The translations under genes were made by a program, and so were the position numbers. A stretch of 6,072 bases of DNA from an uncultured Gammaproteobacteria bacterium. Its GTDB lineage: Bacteria > Pseudomonadota > Gammaproteobacteria > Magnimaribacterales > D2472. The first letter of the stretch is position 1. Each line of letters opens with the position of its first letter. This document shows, one piece after another, positions 1-6,072 of this stretch. Location: NCBI GenBank assembly GCA_913050015.1, contig CAJXAZ010000039.1, positions 1-6,072 of the forward strand, written 5' to 3'. The notes under the pieces were generated by a model, which saw only the letters and a list, made by a program, of their open reading frames with translations, was not told the origin of the DNA and did not search any database.

Positions 1-332
1 AGTTTGGCAATATTTACCTTATTCTTCTTATTACTCAAATCCCAAAGCTTTCTAACTTCTTTATCTAAAAACTGTATTGATGAGCTTATATCACTTAAGG
101 AATCATTATTAGTTTCATCAGCTATATTAATTTGCTCTTCAATTACAACCAATCTTTCATCTACTGATCCCAGTATTGTTTTGGTAGCTTTAGATTCAAA
201 ACTTTGCCATATAGCAATAGATAAAATGCTCATAAAAACTAGAATATATATGAAGCCTATAAGCAGTCCTCCAGAACTAGATTTGTTCAAGTAGGCAGGA
301 GAAGTTTTATCTGGTCGTATATCTGAATTCAT
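1..332 (-). CDS. Membrane-anchored coiled-coil-like protein of unknown function (partial, 3' end outside window)
   Basis: An open frame reads leftward from an ATG at 332 without a stop to the window edge (110 complete codons), so only the N-terminal part is visible. Residues 1-20 are polar. Residues about 22-43 form one strongly hydrophobic helix (GGLLIGFIYILVF...), probably a membrane anchor rather than a cleaved signal. Residues about 45-110 are charged, Gln/Asn/Ser-rich and probably helical, with a segment near 88-105 (FLDKEVRKLWDLSNKKN) that could form a coiled coil. The arrangement suggests a short cytoplasmic N-terminus, one membrane pass and a helical periplasmic part, but I do not recognise the family with certainty and assign no function. 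No clear Shine-Dalgarno precedes the ATG. It is divergent from the acyl-CoA dehydrogenase pair, with 67 bases between start codons. The plus-strand frame at 4-294 over the same DNA has no recognisable protein features and is read as a shadow. Confidence 0.72.
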   Translation of the reverse strand, partial: MNSDIRPDKTSPAYLNKSSSGGLLIGFIYILVFMSILSIAIWQSFESKATKTILGSVDERLVVIEEQINIADETNNDSLSDISSSIQFLDKEVRKLWDLSNKKNKVNIAK

Positions 333-357
333 GTTTTTATTAATGATTTTATTAGCC

Positions 358-363
358 TATAAT
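358..363 (+). promoter_or_regulatory. Candidate -10 box for the acyl-CoA dehydrogenase operon
   Basis: A perfect TATAAT lies in the 67-base divergent spacer, which would give a leader of about 30 bases before the ATG at 400. The matching -35 region (around 335-340, TTTTAT) is weak, and the spacer is very AT-rich, so a chance match is possible. The reverse strand of the same bases (TATTAT) could serve the leftward gene, making this a shared divergent promoter region. A weak purine stretch (AAAGA, 389-393) is the only ribosome-binding candidate before the ATG at 400. Confidence 0.35.
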
Positions 364-399
364 AATTAAATCACATTTTACATTAACTAAAGATTATTT

Positions 400-1512
400 A
401 TGAATTTAGATTTTTCAAATGACCAAAAATTTCTTCAAGAAGAGGCTAGAAAGTTTCTTGAGAAAGAGAACTCAATCAACAGAAATAGAGGAGTACTAGA
501 TTCTGGACATAATACAGATACTGAACTCTGGAATAAAATAGTCGATCTTGGGTGGACTGGAATTAGAATTCCTGAGGAATATGGTGGACTTGGTTTAACT
601 CATTTAGAGCTATGCGTCATTGCAGAAGAGCTAGGAAGATTTCTAGCTCCAGTTCCCTTCTCATCTTCTGTCTATTTGTTTACTGAGGCTATTATTAAGT
701 ATGCAAGTGAGGAAATTAAACAAGATATCTTACCTAAATTAATTAGCGGTGAAGTTATTGGAACTCTTGCAGTAACTGAAGAGTTCTGCGCTCCAACTGC
801 AGCTAATATAAAAACTGAGGTTAGCAATAATTTAATCTCAGGTAAAAAAATTGCCGTACCAGATGCTGGGATTGCAACTCACTCTATTGTTGTTACTAAA
901 TCAGATGCTGGTATTAGCTTGCAACTTATAAATCACTCTTTAGATGAGGTTGTAGTCACTCATCAAGAAAATATTGATGAAAGTAGAGGTCATTTTTCAA
1001 TCACTCTTGATAACGCTCCCTGTGCGCTCATAGGAGATACATCAAACGGATGGGATTTATTTGAATCTTTGATGGATCAAGCAGCTGTTCTATTTAGCTT
1101 CGAGCAGCTTGGTGGTTCTCAAGCTTCATTGGATATGGCTGTTGGTTACGCAAAAGAAAGATATGCTTTTGGAAGGCCTATAGGATCTTTTCAAGCTATA
1201 AAACATAAGCTAGCAGATATGTATATCGCACTAACCTTAGCAAAATCAAATTGCTACTATGCTGCATGGGCTCTGACTTCAGATTCATCCGACCTACCCA
1301 CTGCTGCAGCAACAGCAAGAGTGAGCTCAACAAAAGCTTATCAATTCTGTTCAAAAGAAAATATCCAAACTCATGGAGGAAATGGTTTTACCTGGGAGTA
1401 TGATTGTCATATGTTCTATCGAAGATCAAAACTTCTTTCTGTGAATATTGGCTCTCTTGGAAAATGGAAAGAGAAACTTGTAAGTAGTCTTGAACAATCA
1501 AACAAAAACTAG
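400..1512 (+). CDS. Acyl-CoA dehydrogenase-family protein, probable non-catalytic (FAD-holding) subunit
   Basis: This 370-residue flavoprotein of the acyl-CoA dehydrogenase superfamily acts in the cytoplasm on acyl-CoA alpha,beta-desaturation. Visible landmarks are the N-terminal helical domain with GIRIPEEYGGLGL (54-66), a middle beta domain (about 120-210), and a C-terminal helical domain with RYAFGRPIGSFQAIKH (254-269) and QTHGGNGFTWE (323-333), which are the FAD-contacting motifs of the family. Other landmarks are degraded. The usual TEPxAGSD loop is TEEFCAPTAA (127-135), and neither the medium-chain-type catalytic Glu (YEGT motif) nor a Glu at the alternative helix-G position is present; Phe232 appears to sit there. 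This resembles the smaller subunit of alpha2beta2 dehydrogenases such as mycobacterial ChsE5/FadE27. The gene is followed after 8 bases by the complementary subunit, so the two are almost certainly co-transcribed and probably co-assembled. The substrate is unknown; steroid side chains, branched or ordinary fatty acyl-CoAs are all possible. Confidence 0.93.
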   Translation: MNLDFSNDQKFLQEEARKFLEKENSINRNRGVLDSGHNTDTELWNKIVDLGWTGIRIPEEYGGLGLTHLELCVIAEELGRFLAPVPFSSSVYLFTEAIIKYASEEIKQDILPKLISGEVIGTLAVTEEFCAPTAANIKTEVSNNLISGKKIAVPDAGIATHSIVVTKSDAGISLQLINHSLDEVVVTHQENIDESRGHFSITLDNAPCALIGDTSNGWDLFESLMDQAAVLFSFEQLGGSQASLDMAVGYAKERYAFGRPIGSFQAIKHKLADMYIALTLAKSNCYYAAWALTSDSSDLPTAAATARVSSTKAYQFCSKENIQTHGGNGFTWEYDCHMFYRRSKLLSVNIGSLGKWKEKLVSSLEQSNKN

Positions 1513-1516
1513 GAAG
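1511..1516 (+). promoter_or_regulatory. Shine-Dalgarno of the second dehydrogenase, overlapping the upstream stop
   Basis: AGGAAG begins inside the TAG stop (1510-1512) of the first dehydrogenase and lies 4-6 bases before the ATG at 1521. It is the clearest ribosome-binding site in the window, supports the chosen start, and suggests translational coupling of the two subunits. Confidence 0.75.
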
Positions 1517-1520
1517 AATT

Positions 1521-2741
1521 ATGGATTTTAATGACAGCCCAGAACAAGCAGAATTTAGAAAAACGTGTAGGAAATGGTTAGAAGGAAATGCAGAATTAAA
1601 TTCTGGAGCTTCGAGAGAAGATTCCTTTGGGAGCTCAAAGCATCTAGAGGCTGCTAAACAATGGCAAAAAAAGAAATATGCAGCTGGTTGGGCAATGTTG
1701 CATTGGCCAAAGAGTTATGGGGGAATCGAAGCTTCACCAATTGAGAGAATTATCTGGTCTGAAGAAGAGTCAAAGTTTAATGTACCAAGAGGTATATATG
1801 AAATTGGTCTGGGAATGTGCGGCCCTGTGATGATGCAATATGCTTCAGAAGATCAAAAATCTAGATTCCTGCCTCCTATGGCTGAAGGAAAAGAGATTTG
1901 GTGTCAGTTATTTTCAGAACCTTCTGCTGGATCTGATGTTGCTGGACTTAGAAGTAAAGCAGTTCAAGATGGTGATAAGTGGATAGTTAATGGTCAAAAA
2001 GTATGGACATCCGGAGCTCAATTTTGTGACTATGGAATTTTAGTCGTTAGGCATGATGCTAATTTAGATAAGCATAAGGGTATGACTTTCTTTTTTGTTG
2101 ATATGAAGTCTCCAGGAATTGAAGTAAAGCCTATTAAGCAAATAACTGGTGGATCTAGTTTTAATGAAGTTTATTTTAATGATGTAGTTATTCCTGACTC
2201 TCAAAGACTTGGGGAAATAGGTGATGGATGGAAAGTAGCTATTACTACGCTAATGAATGAAAGGTTGGCTGTTGGAGATGCAAGTGGTGCAGATGTAGAA
2301 GATGCATTCAGATGGGCTAAAAATCAAGATGACTCAGGCGAACCATTAATCAATAATAAGGCAGCTAGGGACTCGATTGCAGATTGGTATTGTGAAGCTA
2401 ATGGCCTTAAAAATACTAAATTAAGAACTATGTCCGCCCTTTCAAAAGGGGAAACGCCTGGACCTGAAGCATCTATAACAAAAGTTGTTAGTGCTAATAA
2501 ATTACAAAATATTGGTAACTTTGGAATCGATTCCCTTGATATGGCAGGAATGTTGAAATCTGAAGATCCTGATATTAAAAACTTTCAAGGTTCTTGGTTG
2601 GGAGCTCCCGGATTAAGAATTGCAGGTGGAACAGATGAAATCCTTAGAAATATAATTGCAGAAAGAGTTTTAGGCCTTCCGCAAGATCAAAGAGCAGACA
2701 AAGGCGTAGCTTTTAAAGATATACCAACTGGAAACTCGTAA
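1521..2741 (+). CDS. Acyl-CoA dehydrogenase, probable catalytic subunit of a two-subunit enzyme
   Basis: This 406-residue protein would oxidise an acyl-CoA to the trans-2-enoyl-CoA, passing electrons through FAD to electron-transfer flavoprotein. The N-terminal domain carries HWPKSYGG (61-68). The middle domain carries the substrate/flavin loop CQLFSEPSAGSD (128-139) and the KVWTSGAQ strand (160-167). The C-terminus has GLRIAGGTDEILRNIIAERVLG (364-385), the family signature. The position of the medium-chain-type catalytic Glu is Gly369. Instead Glu247 in MNER (245-248) occupies the helix-G position used as base by isovaleryl-type enzymes and, as I recall, by mycobacterial ChsE4 (also Glu247). 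The FAD motifs RxxFGxxIxxFQ and QxxGGxG are degenerate here (KNQDDSGEPLIN, 267-278; LQNIGNFGID, 328-337) but intact in the partner encoded just upstream. Length fits ChsE4/FadE26-like subunits. It is probably the second and last gene of the operon, ending 4 bases from a convergent gene. Substrate not determined. Confidence 0.94.
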   Translation: MDFNDSPEQAEFRKTCRKWLEGNAELNSGASREDSFGSSKHLEAAKQWQKKKYAAGWAMLHWPKSYGGIEASPIERIIWSEEESKFNVPRGIYEIGLGMCGPVMMQYASEDQKSRFLPPMAEGKEIWCQLFSEPSAGSDVAGLRSKAVQDGDKWIVNGQKVWTSGAQFCDYGILVVRHDANLDKHKGMTFFFVDMKSPGIEVKPIKQITGGSSFNEVYFNDVVIPDSQRLGEIGDGWKVAITTLMNERLAVGDASGADVEDAFRWAKNQDDSGEPLINNKAARDSIADWYCEANGLKNTKLRTMSALSKGETPGPEASITKVVSANKLQNIGNFGIDSLDMAGMLKSEDPDIKNFQGSWLGAPGLRIAGGTDEILRNIIAERVLGLPQDQRADKGVAFKDIPTGNS

Positions 2742-2745
2742 ATAA

Positions 2746-4461
2746 TTACCTGAAACTTGCGAGGAATTGAAGGAAGCTAGTTGTCCCTCCTTCTACTTGA
2801 ATTTCACCAGAAGCAATTGCTGCAACAGGACTTCTTAGGCCAGCTAAAACTTTCTTAAGAATAACTTCGCTAGTCTCTATTGTAATATCACAATTATCTA
2901 ACCTTCTATTAGAGACTGCAGCAACATCATTTCTAACTGAGATTGTTTTGTTATCACCAGAAGGAAAAACAAAACATGCATTAAAATTATCCTTATAGAT
3001 ATTTTCTGGATTTAAGTTTACAGATAGCCTGGCAAACATTGTGTTCATTGATATCTCATTAACAACCCCTTCTGTGGTTATTGTTGGAGGAAACCCCTTA
3101 AAGTCCTCATCAAGCTCAATGGCTGATGTTAAGAAGTAGTTTCGTTTATTTGGATTTGAAGATCTCTTACCTATGTACAATAAAGCTTCTCTTTTAAGCT
3201 GATAAACTTTTCTTAAAGAATATTCTAAGGCAATCAGCTGATCGCTTAATTCTAAAGCCCACTGCATGTCTTTATTTAAAACTGCTTCTTCTAATGCAAG
3301 AAATATTTTATCGTCTCCACCCAAAAGCTCCGAAAGTCTTTTTGCAGATTCCGCTGTGCTTAGAGGATCTAGTTCCGTTGGGTTACCACTAAACCAACCA
3401 AGATATCCATTAAAAATACTTTTAACAGACCATCTAATAGTTCCATAAAACTCTGATAAAAAAGGTGATTCAGCTAGCTTTTTTGGTAGTTCTATTTTTT
3501 CAATGATCTCATCAGGGGTAAGACCTTTATTCATTAGTCTGACGGTCTGATCGTGAATATACTGAATAGCATCTCTATAAATAGTTAATGTTTCCATTAC
3601 AGCATTACCTGATAAGGGCTTTGTATGACTTGGGAATAAAAATTGAGGTCTAAATGATCTCATATGATCAAGACTATTTACCCATCCGGCAACATCTCTA
3701 TGAGTCGTTCCTCTTATCGTATATAAATTAGGAAACGTTCTATATATATTATCTCCTGGCATAAGGGATAAATGATCTGGAAGCCACACAAATAACTGAT
3801 CATTAGTTTCTCCAGGAGCATGGTAAAGCTCAAGATTGATACCAGCTATATTAATTTTTAGCTCTTTATCAAAAGTAACATCAGGCTTTACATATCCAAC
3901 TGGTGATTTTGAAACATTTAAACTTGGCCCTATTCCAACATTAATTAACTCACCATCAGGCAAGGCAGTTCCAAACATTCTTGTACTTCTACTAGAAATA
4001 ATAGGCTCGATAATACCGAGGATGCGCTGCATATAAAAATCTGTTGATTCATGAGCTATGATTTTTGGTCTTTGTTCTTGAGTCGTTAGGTAAAAAGAAG
4101 TTCCAAAAGTGTGATCTCCGTGATTATGGGTATAAATAACTGCCTTTATAGGATTATTATTTTTAGCTTTAAATAGTTTGTATATCTCAGATGCCTCAAA
4201 GGTACTATCAGCTGAATCTATAATAATGTTCCCATCAATTCCCTCAACCATTATTGAGTTGGCAATGCCAAACCCAACTGCAATATGAATTTTTCCTCCA
4301 GGAGTATCATAAGAATAAACCTTTCTATCAAATTCCTTGGAATGTTCAATTAATTGTTCAACTTTTGATGTTTTTGGAATTTCTTGGGATACTTCATTTT
4401 CACCAGAACAAGAGGATACAATGAACAAGAAAACTGCTACAAATATATAATTAAATTTCAT
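2746..4461 (-). CDS. Alkyl-sulfatase-like metallo-beta-lactamase-fold hydrolase, predicted lipoprotein (SdsA1 family)
   Basis: This 571-residue protein is probably an envelope hydrolase that cleaves alkyl sulfate esters to an alcohol and inorganic sulfate. The N-terminus (MKFNYIFVAVFLFIVSSC) is a lipoprotein-type signal with lipidated Cys18. The catalytic domain spans about 50-285. The motif THNHGDH (111-117) gives metal ligands His112, His114, Asp116 and His117. Glu218 (PGETND), Asp237 (GDNIY) and His279 (FPSHTKP) complete the binuclear site. FPNLYTIRG (243-251) matches the family NLYTLRG loop, with Arg250 at the place of the sulfate-binding Arg of SdsA1. Residues about 290-430 match the alkyl-sulfatase dimerisation region, and 440-571 a C-terminal SCP2-like domain, possible binding site for the alkyl chain. 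The second Glu ligand of SdsA1 is Asp here, so another ester substrate cannot be excluded. The start has no Shine-Dalgarno, but it places the signal peptide correctly. It is head-to-head with mnmC. Confidence 0.9.
   Translation of the reverse strand: MKFNYIFVAVFLFIVSSCSGENEVSQEIPKTSKVEQLIEHSKEFDRKVYSYDTPGGKIHIAVGFGIANSIMVEGIDGNIIIDSADSTFEASEIYKLFKAKNNNPIKAVIYTHNHGDHTFGTSFYLTTQEQRPKIIAHESTDFYMQRILGIIEPIISSRSTRMFGTALPDGELINVGIGPSLNVSKSPVGYVKPDVTFDKELKINIAGINLELYHAPGETNDQLFVWLPDHLSLMPGDNIYRTFPNLYTIRGTTHRDVAGWVNSLDHMRSFRPQFLFPSHTKPLSGNAVMETLTIYRDAIQYIHDQTVRLMNKGLTPDEIIEKIELPKKLAESPFLSEFYGTIRWSVKSIFNGYLGWFSGNPTELDPLSTAESAKRLSELLGGDDKIFLALEEAVLNKDMQWALELSDQLIALEYSLRKVYQLKREALLYIGKRSSNPNKRNYFLTSAIELDEDFKGFPPTITTEGVVNEISMNTMFARLSVNLNPENIYKDNFNACFVFPSGDNKTISVRNDVAAVSNRRLDNCDITIETSEVILKKVLAGLRSPVAAIASGEIQVEGGTTSFLQFLASFR
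4422..4451 (+). promoter_or_regulatory. Candidate mnmC promoter inside the sulfatase signal-peptide codons
   Basis: TGAACA (4422-4427) and a perfect TATAAT (4446-4451) are separated by 18 bases on the plus strand. Transcription would start near 4458, about 5 bases before the ATG at 4463 or about 32 bases before the ATG at 4490. There is no intergenic room, so any mnmC promoter must lie within the 5' codons of the opposing gene, which raises the prior for this site. AT-richness makes chance matches common. Confidence 0.4.
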
Positions 4462-4462
4462 A

Positions 4463-6072
4463 ATGAAAAAGTTCGAAGATTTTAATAGTATGCCTAATAT
4501 AACTCCATTAAAGCCATTGTGGAATGAAACAGTATGGAAAAAAACACAAAATATAGATGATAAAAATACATATCCATTTTCTGAAGAATTTGATGATATT
4601 TTTTTTCAAGATAATGTCATAGAGGAAACTAACTATGTTTTTATTAAAGGCAATAATCTTGCAGAGAGATGGCACTTAAAAAATTACAGCGAATTTAAGA
4701 TAGGAGAACTGGGCTTTGGATTGGGACTAAATTTTTTTATAACATTAAAAAAATGGATTGAAAGCTTTAAAGAGAATTCAAATAACCTAACATTTGTATC
4801 TATAGATCAATATGCTCCAAAGATTTCAGATATTGTAAAAATAAAAGAAGCTTATCCACAATTAAAAGAAGTTATTGATATATTTTTATCTCTAAACCCG
4901 ATTCTTTTTAATGGTACTAATAATTTTTATATTGAAGAATATAAAGTAACTTTAAAGTTAATTATCTCAGACATTGGCGAGGGTCTAAAATCAATAGAGA
5001 ATATACCCAGTAACAAAATAGATGCTTGGTTCTTGGACGGTTTTGATCCAAAGAAAAACCCGGATATGTGGGATGCCGGGATCTTTAAAGCAATATCGAC
5101 TTTAAGTAATTTTCAATCAACCTTTGCGACCTATACTGCCGCAGGTTTTGTAAAAAGAAATCTTGAAAGATACGGGTTTGATGTTACAAAAATTAAGGGG
5201 TTTGCTAATAAACGACACATGCTAAAGGGAGATTTTTCTTATGCTAGCCCCTCAAGCCATCAAAAAAAAATAAAAAGCTCAAGTGATATAGCTATAATTG
5301 GATCTGGTCTCTCCTCCTCCATTCTTGCAAATAAACTTGCATGTCAGGGCTTTAAAGTTGATGTATATGAAAAAAATAAATCTATCGCACTTGGAACATC
5401 AAGCAATCCATGGGCGGCAATGTATCCAAAATTGGCACTAGGTGATGATTCAAGATCATATTTTTTAACTCAGTCTTATTTTTATGCCGTAAATTTCTAT
5501 AAGAAATACATAACTTCTTTTACTAATACTGGTGTTTTATTTCTTTCTAACAGTGATTCTAGAAACGAGTGGATTGAAAAAATTATTAAGCTCAATAGAA
5601 AAGATATTTTTGAGTCGCAAACAAAAAAAACTATTAATAAGATTAATGGTATTGACCAAAATCTTGATGGTCTTTTAGTAAAACATGGAGGTTGTTTATC
5701 ACCCAGTGATATTTGTAAAGATTTACTTAAGCACCCTAATATCTCCATTTATCTGAATCATGATTATCAAGAATATAAACATATTCAACCTAATAGTATT
5801 TTGCCTATCTTCTCAAAAATTAATAATGAGAAGCAATACTCAAACCTAATAATTGCATCGGGGCTTGATCTAAAGAGCTATGTTCCAACTATTAACTCTA
5901 TGAAGGGAAGTATTATTGGAATTAAGTCCAAAGAATTAAGTAGCATTCAGCATCCTATAAACCATTCAGGATATGTTCTACCTCAGGTAAATGGAATTAC
6001 TTGGCTTGGCTCATCGTATGAGAAATCAAAACATCTAATGTCTAGCGGAGAGATTCAAGAAAGTATTCTTTC
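4463..6072 (+). CDS. mnmC: Bifunctional tRNA mnm5s2U34 biosynthesis protein MnmC (partial, 3' end outside window)
   Basis: 536 codons are open to the right edge; full-length MnmC is about 660 residues, so the last fifth is missing. MnmC finishes the wobble uridine of certain tRNAs. The C-terminal FAD oxidoreductase converts cmnm5s2U to nm5s2U, and the N-terminal SAM methyltransferase makes mnm5s2U. The methyltransferase (about 10-260) shows GELGFGLGLNFF (81-92), LDGFDPKKNPDMW (191-203), TYTAAGFVKR (223-232) and ANKRHM (248-253). After a short Lys/Ser linker, the FAD domain starts with AIIGSGLSSS (277-286), then TSSNPWAAMYPKL (312-324), HGGCLSPSDIC (408-418) and WLGSSYE (514-520). An alternative ATG at 4490 (Met10) matches the E. 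coli N-terminus better and would leave room for a leader; neither start has a good Shine-Dalgarno. Compared with E. coli, about 10 extra residues precede the FDDIFF segment (43-48). An A9 run lies in the linker. Confidence 0.95.
   Translation, partial: MKKFEDFNSMPNITPLKPLWNETVWKKTQNIDDKNTYPFSEEFDDIFFQDNVIEETNYVFIKGNNLAERWHLKNYSEFKIGELGFGLGLNFFITLKKWIESFKENSNNLTFVSIDQYAPKISDIVKIKEAYPQLKEVIDIFLSLNPILFNGTNNFYIEEYKVTLKLIISDIGEGLKSIENIPSNKIDAWFLDGFDPKKNPDMWDAGIFKAISTLSNFQSTFATYTAAGFVKRNLERYGFDVTKIKGFANKRHMLKGDFSYASPSSHQKKIKSSSDIAIIGSGLSSSILANKLACQGFKVDVYEKNKSIALGTSSNPWAAMYPKLALGDDSRSYFLTQSYFYAVNFYKKYITSFTNTGVLFLSNSDSRNEWIEKIIKLNRKDIFESQTKKTINKINGIDQNLDGLLVKHGGCLSPSDICKDLLKHPNISIYLNHDYQEYKHIQPNSILPIFSKINNEKQYSNLIIASGLDLKSYVPTINSMKGSIIGIKSKELSSIQHPINHSGYVLPQVNGITWLGSSYEKSKHLMSSGEIQESIL
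4496..4523 (-). promoter_or_regulatory. Candidate promoter of the alkyl-sulfatase-like gene, inside mnmC
   Basis: On the minus strand TCCACA (plus coordinates 4518-4523) and TATATT (4496-4501) are 16 bases apart, which would start transcription near 4490 and give a leader of about 28 bases before the ATG at 4461. The match is moderate (4/6 and 5/6 to the sigma-70 consensus), and the region is AT-rich. Confidence 0.3.

Noticed and set aside
340..386. Inverted hexamers TTAATG (340-345) and CATTAA (381-386) flanking the TATAAT box, a possible operator
   Set aside because: Six-base AT-rich half-sites 35 bases apart are expected by chance in such sequence, and they are not symmetric about the -10 box. 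No known fatty-acid regulator site is recognisable.
1667..1673. In-frame A-AAA-AAG slippery heptamer in the second dehydrogenase
   Set aside because: It lies early in the N-terminal domain, where a shift would give only a useless fragment. It shows that such heptamers arise by chance in this Lys-rich, AT-rich coding sequence, and it tempers the MnmC slippage idea.
2769..2793. Inverted repeat GAAGGA ... TCCTTC near the end of the sulfatase gene, a possible terminator hairpin
   Set aside because: Only 6 base pairs with a 13-base loop, inside coding sequence, and no T-run follows on either strand.
3266..3448. Plus-strand 60-codon open frame opposite the sulfatase gene
   Set aside because: It lies wholly within a strongly supported gene on the other strand, has no recognisable motif and no convincing ribosome-binding site.
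3836..4036. Plus-strand 66-codon open frame opposite the metal-binding domain of the sulfatase gene
   Set aside because: Antisense shadow of a conserved domain, with no independent coding signal.
5497..5748. Minus-strand 83-codon hydrophobic open frame within mnmC
   Set aside because: The plus-strand frame carries conserved MnmC FAD-domain motifs on both sides of it. The hydrophobic look comes from reading Lys/Asn/Glu-rich codons on the opposite strand.

Overview
This is a compact, AT-rich (roughly one-third GC by eye) bacterial chromosomal segment with four well-supported genes and one partial gene. The gene density, short spacers, A/T-ending codons and fused two-domain MnmC fit a streamlined marine gammaproteobacterium of the SAR86 type. 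That placement rests on style and gene content only, with no marker-gene proof. I see no mobile element, CRISPR array, RNA gene or long repeat, and no gene-free stretch longer than 67 bases.

Layout: (1) bases 1-332, minus strand, carry the 5' part of a small membrane-anchored, coiled-coil-like protein that runs off the left edge. (2) A 67-base divergent spacer holds a plausible TATAAT box. (3) Bases 400-2741, plus strand, carry two acyl-CoA dehydrogenase-family genes in tandem, 8 bases apart, the second with a Shine-Dalgarno that overlaps the first gene's stop. (4) Bases 2746-4461, minus strand, carry a lipoprotein metallo-beta-lactamase-fold hydrolase of the SdsA1/alkyl-sulfatase family, convergent with the dehydrogenases across only 4 bases. 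(5) From 4463 (or 4490) to the right edge, plus strand, lies mnmC, the bifunctional tRNA wobble-uridine modification enzyme, whose 3' end is cut by the window.

Functionally, the two dehydrogenases look like the two unlike subunits of one alpha-beta acyl-CoA dehydrogenase, as in bacterial steroid side-chain oxidation. Each has lost active-site motifs that the other keeps. The alkyl sulfatase could release long-chain alcohols that feed, after oxidation and CoA activation, into beta-oxidation, but it is convergent with the dehydrogenases and any metabolic link is inference. MnmC is an unrelated housekeeping gene.

The points most worth a second look are the reciprocal motif loss in the dehydrogenase pair, an A9 slippery run at the domain junction of mnmC with stops just downstream in both other frames, and the head-to-head start codons of the sulfatase and mnmC, which are one base apart. 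I found no clear evidence of a wholly new system in this window.
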